Below are positions 59,640 through 64,000 of a stretch of 64,000 nt of DNA, in pieces. Source of the DNA: Siphonodentalium dalli (lineage: Eukaryota; Mollusca; Scaphopoda; Gadilida; Siphonodentaliidae); contig CP136067.1 in the NCBI GenBank assembly GCA_032622095.1, positions 52,307,899 to 52,371,898 of the forward strand, given 5' to 3'. Both the position numbers and the translations under genes were made by a program. The notes beneath the pieces are model-generated. The model ran no database searches and was not told where the DNA came from. It saw only the letters and a program-made list of their open reading frames with translations. Positions within the stretch are counted from its first letter, which is position 1, and each line of letters begins with the position of its first letter.

Positions 59640-60089
59640 ATTTCAATTGTCCAGCCTGCTTTGTAGTGTTTTATCAATGACACACATAGGTCTTTTCACA
59701 TTTGGGTCAAAGCCAAGAACCAAGTGCTGAGGGAACTTGGCGAGTCATCATTCTTACGAGCAAAACGTTGTTTTTTGTTTGTTTGAGTTGCCATATGGAA
59801 AGCAAAAAATCGACAACTAGCCCAGCAGCCGCCGTGGACTACCCTTTAAATTCTGGTCGGGCAAAAGTCTGGTACATAGCTGAAGCGGTGAACCGTTTAG
59901 CCACTGCATATAGCAGCCTTTCGGTACCTCTCAGCAGTGAGACAGGTGTAAACAATGCAGGATTCAAAACTCAACAATCATCAGGACAAACTCAACAGAG
60001 ACATGAGAGAACGGAAACATCATACATCAAAAAACAGAAAACAATACTTCAAACATACAACATATAACAACAATTGAATCTGAAACACT

Positions 60090-60345
60090 GAGAGGCGTGA
60101 CTAGCCGATTTGTTGAGCCGGGTCAACCCAACCACCCGTCTTGAAGTGACGTAGGACCAAATAAGACCATGAGGAAAGTCGTATCCGCAGGTCTATGCCT
60201 CACGTGATACAAACGCCCTAGTACCTCCATGACTCCTACACCACACCTCACGGGATGCATCCCACGGCAAACAGGGTGCCACATTATGGGATTTTTACCC
60301 CTCGCAGTGGGCGATAGGCATATTCTACCCCGGGCCCACACGGGG
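60090..60345 (-). other. GC-rich 5' leader of the LINE
   Basis: Clearly more GC-rich than its surroundings, with many CpG and GGG blocks, starting CCCCGTGTGGGCCCGG on the minus strand. In such LINEs the 5' leader contains the internal promoter; that role here is inferred. The 72-codon frame across it is probably not coding. Confidence 0.55.
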
Positions 60346-60355
60346 TAGACACTTA

Positions 60356-60811
60356 AGAGAAAGAATTGTATAGTGAAAGATGCACAACATGTGTTTTGGG
60401 GTAAAAGAGCGTGGAATGAGATTTTTAAATGTTTTCTTACATGTAGAAACGTGTGTAACTATGATGCTGTTCAATGTCGATACTTAACATTTCACCATGT
60501 CCGAGCCGCATACTAGATGTGCACCCTAAATTTAATCCTGGGAAAAACCACGTGGGAGCAGCCTTCTAGAGCAGTGGAACATCACAGGGGGGGGGAGATA
60601 CCTGTCCAATATTCGGCACAAAAGAAATACTCAACTGAGTGGGAGGAACGACACATTATTTATCAAAGTAAGTACGATTAAACTGTCAACTATTGTTTTA
60701 AAAGTTTTCTGGCCTATACAGAAAAAGAATATGTGAAATTGCCAACTCCATCATGTGTTGACTTGACCATAATACACAGATAAGATATAATCAAGAATTA
60801 CTATATCAGAT
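60356..60811. other. No recognised feature
   Basis: AT-rich sequence with a poly-G run near 60588-60597. Confidence 0.4.
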
Positions 60812-60883
60812 TTATATAAAGAACTGACCGTATTTCTCATTTATTATTACTAACGTACTTGTTGAATTAATCGTGAAACTTAC

Positions 60884-61218
60884 CTCTGCCCAGGACACAT
60901 CTGGCGCATATGCTCGTCGACCCTTTTTCTCTGCTGTTTCACCATCTCCTGCAACTCTTTCGCGAATATAACCAGGTCTTTCTTTAATGCCCGTTTTACC
61001 CCCTGGTCCCATCTGGCTTGCATGGTGTCGCTTTCCTCAACATACCCACTCATTCGCATCTGTTTTAATATTGTGGTAGCCATCTTTACCAGTTCAGGCT
61101 TCCTTTTATTGCATATGTCTTTCGCAGACTCTTCATCTTGTGTGATGATCAGAGCCCCATTGGTGTCTGGTATTCCAAATTTGGCTTTCTTGATGGAGTT
61201 GTCATAGTAGGCAGACAT
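60884..61218 (-). CDS. Possible host exon, Lys/Glu-rich, with splice donor
   Basis: An open frame of 112 codons starts at ATG (61218) with MSAYYDNSIKKAKFGIP. It is hydrophilic and rich in Lys, Glu, Gln and Met, with a likely helical or coiled-coil second half (ARWDQGVKRALKKDL, KELQEMVKQQRKR). The frame would end at a TAA that lies within CAGAG|GTAAGT, a near-consensus 5' splice site (GT at 60883-60882), so the stop is probably intronic and the exon continues elsewhere. No domain recognised. It may be a host gene or part of a domesticated or unrecognised element. This is the only non-repeat frame in the window that looks coding to me. Confidence 0.45.
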
Positions 61219-61985
61219 GGAGTCGGATCAAAAATTGTTGAAAAACTCCAACTGGCTACTCAGTTCCACACCACTCATACTAGTACTTGTATGCGGCAGT
61301 CTGTATTGTGGATATCTGAGTAGGTAGCCAGTCTTCCTCAGTTCCTGTCTACATCGAAGAACCTAATGTGCGAAATACTTACCTTATTGTAAAGTGGTTG
61401 GAAATGTATGTCGATGTGGTTTGTTTATTTTTTATATTATAAGTGGTTGTTATTTCCAGTGACATTCTTAGTATGGTTATGAAAACATATCCTCAACCCA
61501 TTTATAATCGACTAGTTTAACATGCACTGTCGTTGCTAGGGTAGATAGATCTTTATTTGCACAATAATATACGATACATTGACAAAGTAGTGAACAAAAA
61601 TGTATTATTGCACAGGAGCAGCATGACCTAGATGGCCGTCTTCCTGCTGCCCCTGAATGATAAGTGCAATATGAATATATGATAGCGTGTATAGAATTTG
61701 ACACAGACTATTTGGATGGCCGGTTGGTGCATACTAATATTTTATGCGATAATTGTAATCAAGACTGGGTTGAATTTTGAACAATACTTAACTATAATAG
61801 AGATTTGAATTTTTTTGGACAAGTTTAAGAGTTTGTAACCAAAATAGTGAGGTTGTTGTGACAGTCCTGTGTCACATTCGCAGACAGCACCGTGCATGTG
61901 ACACATGGCTATCTAGGATGTTCAGGGTAATAACTGGAGTGAATAATATTATGAGTTAAAAAGTTAACCTTGGTAGATCATTGAG
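61219..61985. other. Unassigned, probably including the 3' end of the right-hand LINE
   Basis: No motif or long frame. The LINE transcript (minus strand) must end somewhere here, but no microsatellite tail or target duplication is obvious. Confidence 0.4.
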
Positions 61986-63997
61986 TCAAGTTGATTTTTG
62001 CCGACTGCAAATGTAGCAATATTTGTTTGCACAGATAACCATTTGAGTATATTTACCTATTAGTTCCATAGACAATAACTTTTTGAATGTGTAACTAAAT
62101 TTACATTTTTTTATTTTGGAATTTATCGAGTTCCACACTTTAGGAAATGAATGATTTGGTAGGACTTCTGAAAAACATGTTCTAACCTTTTTGCTTCTTA
62201 ATTTATCCGCCTGTCTAGTGTTAACACCAAGGGAATACGTGAACATATTCTTAAACGATTGGGGGAGATTATTTCTGGACCAGTTGTACATGAAGACAGA
62301 TTCATTCACTGTGTATATAACTTTGAACATTAGGATATTTTCTTGTCTGAAGAGCGGTTCTGTGTGACTCCTATATTTTGTGTTGCATATAATACGAACT
62401 GCCCTTTTGTGTAGGGTAGATAGTACGCCCGCGTGAACCGAGTGTCCCCATATCGGGAGACCATAAATAAGTTGACTATGGATTAACGATTGATATAGTG
62501 TTTTTCGTGATTTTTTTGGTAAGAAGTTTTTAACTTTGTTCAATAAGTAGAGAGTGTGGTACAGTTTACGTTGTATCATTGATATATGGTTATTAAAAGT
62601 TTTCATCGGTCAAAATGCCTAAGAATTTTATTGATTTTTCTCGCATTTGATTACCAACTCTAATTAGTTCCATGTTATTCAATTTCAGTGTAAAATTTCT
62701 CCACTTGTCCTCATTGCCTCTAGGGTGGATCAATATGAATTTACTTTTAGTTGCGTTGATAGATAGTTTATTGCAACAACACCATTCAAAAATATGATTT
62801 AGTTCAGCCGTTGATGATTTTTTCAACTCTTTCCTATCATGACCAGAAAAGTAAAGCGTCGTATCATCGGCAAATGATAGTAAGTTCATCGAGGTACATT
62901 TGGGCATATCGTCAACATACAGAAGAAAAATTATCGGACCAAGAACTGACCCTTGGGGCACACCACACGTTATCTTCGCAAAATCGGACATTTCACCAAG
63001 ACAATCAACGTATTGTTTTCTTCCCTTTAAATAACTTTTAAACCATTCATAGGAAACCCCCCGAATTCCGTAGTGTTCTAATTTTTTCAATAAGATATCA
63101 TGGTTAATTGTATCGAATTCTTTTGATAAGTCTATGAAAATCGCTAATGTAGAATCCTTAGTTGGTTTGTCATTATTTGTTGCTACATGATCTAGAAGGT
63201 GCATCAAAGGATGTATGATAGAGTGATTCTTACGGAAGCCATATTGATTTTTATGCAAAATTTCATGTTTTTCGAGAAACGAAAAAAGCCTTTTATGCAT
63301 GAGTTTCTCTAACAACTTCGAGAAAACAGAATGCTTATTGGCCTATAGTTCGTTATTTTATCGGGAGATTCACTTTTATAAAGTGGAATTACTTTTGATA
63401 TTTTCATCCTATCGGAGAAAATGCCTTGTTTAAATGATAGATTGAATATATGCGTTAGCGCTGGTGACGTTTCGGGTATGGTCTGTTTCATTAATTTTGA
63501 TGACAGGTTATATATATCTTTGGTTCCTTTTCCAGTGATGTCATTCGATAGTTTTAAAACTTCATATGTATCTGTTGGGAACATGAAATTTTTTTTTGGA
63601 TTGGAATCAGTTAGATAGTCTGAAAATGTCATTGCGATGTTACAAGGCACCTGGTCACTAGTTTTTTTGACCTATTGTCGCAAAATAATCGTTAAATTCT
63701 TGAGCTATTTTTTCTGGTTGCGATATTAGTGTTTCCATATGATATATTTGTTGGTATTTTTGGAGTGTTATTTGTTACTTTAAGAGCATTTTTCAGGATG
63801 AGCCATGTCCGTCGCATGTCAAATCTATTTTCGTGGAGAATATTGTCGTAGTATAGTTTTTTGCTTTTCCGAATTAAGGATTTGTATATTCGACAATATA
63901 TTTTATAGTTCTCCGCGTTGTTGTCACAAGGAGCTTTTTGTTTTTTTATGTAAAGTTTGTTCTTGACTAAAGAGAAGTTAATGAGACCTTTTGTCAT
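61986..63997 (-). pseudogene. LINE reverse transcriptase, frameshifted, running off the right edge
   Basis: Minus-strand frames in order: 63997-63692 (pre-RT linker, RIYKSLIRKSKKLYYDNIL), 63650-63309 (TSPALTHIFNLSFKQGIF, then KVIPLYKS and NYRPISIL), 63315-62593 (RT palm and fingers: QYGFRKNHS, FIDLSKEFDTINHDILLKKL, GVPQGSVLGPIIFLLYVDD, and the catalytic FADD at residues 148-151), and 62606-61986 (thumb and C-terminus: SLIHSQLIYGLPIWG, LHKRAVRIIC). At least four frameshifts (near 63700, 63670, 63320 and 62600) and one in-frame stop (near 63667) break it, so it is inactive. Motif wording fits CR1/Jockey-group non-LTR elements; the clade is not certain. The endonuclease would lie beyond the window. 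Confidence 0.88.
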
Positions 63998-64000
63998 CCA

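Larger units (their letters stand above)
58229..60345 (-). mobile_element. Internally deleted non-LTR retrotransposon (LINE), 2.1 kb
   Basis: Read on the minus strand: a GC-rich 5' leader (60345-60090), an ORF1 remnant, a 3' untranslated region, and a tail of CAAACAAA repeats ending at 58229. The 10-mer TAGACACTTA flanks both sides (58219-58228; 60346-60355), consistent with a target-site duplication. Endonuclease and reverse transcriptase, normally 2.5-3.5 kb, are absent, so the copy was deleted internally before or after insertion. The design fits I/Nimb- or Jockey-type elements, by recall of the family, not by comparison. Confidence 0.72.

Noticed and set aside
59702-60067. 121-codon plus-strand frame
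   Set aside because: Antisense to the LINE ORF1/5' region, with no recognisable motif.
62811-63618. Plus-strand frames opposite the reverse transcriptase
   Set aside because: Shadows of the minus-strand RT frame, whose catalytic motifs are clear.

Overview
The window is eukaryotic, intergenic and about two-thirds repetitive DNA. Several repeats resemble ones common in marine molluscs: the 'gccataactc ... atccggaaacc' repeats, runs of ggac/gtcc, and a GC-rich non-LTR 5' leader followed by a CAAACAAA tail. I therefore suspect a bivalve or other lophotrochozoan, without proof. I see no rRNA, tRNA, CRISPR or intact host gene. Most open frames are satellite or transposon shadows.

Main result: bases 5661-46997 (41,337 bp) behave as one giant insertion. 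It is flanked by a perfect 8-bp direct repeat, GAAAAGTT, and has matching inverted ends: GGAGACC... begins exactly 22 nt inside each border. It splits a small TTAA-flanked element whose unbroken relative at 55575-56078 supplies the empty site. Inside, two oppositely oriented satellite arrays (5950-16740 and 36600-46611; ~540-bp dimeric monomers) form ~11-kb arms of a fold-back structure around a ~20-kb loop. No transposase was found in it.

The loop (16741-36599) holds smaller elements of similar design. (a) Two non-autonomous families, here called A (~360 bp) and B (~500 bp), share ends and a core and occur in chains. (b) A 3.7-kb element (17986-21654) has arms that are inverted ~172-bp tandem arrays, with a 9-bp near-perfect target duplication. 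(c) A 2.55-kb element (25565-28116) has arms that each hold about 17 copies of the palindrome CCTGATATATCAGG. It is inserted with TTCGA duplicated into the C-terminal coding part of a LINE fragment (25218-28654). (d) A TTAA fold-back element lies at 32905-33361.

Right of the giant element lie a degenerate tandem repeat field (47195-49150), more family A copies, a near-perfect 144-bp hairpin (51763-51906), a piggyBac-like TTAA MITE containing nested palindromes (52561-52948), two TTAA elements (55575-56078, 56735-57124), an internally deleted non-LTR retrotransposon with an ORF1 zinc-knuckle remnant (58229-60345), one possible host exon (60884-61218), and a frameshifted LINE reverse transcriptase that runs to the right edge (61986-63997).

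Most of these are nested, so relative ages can be read: TTAA element i, then the giant element; family B, then family A; B chain, then LINE, then palindrome-array element; 172-bp array, then family A.
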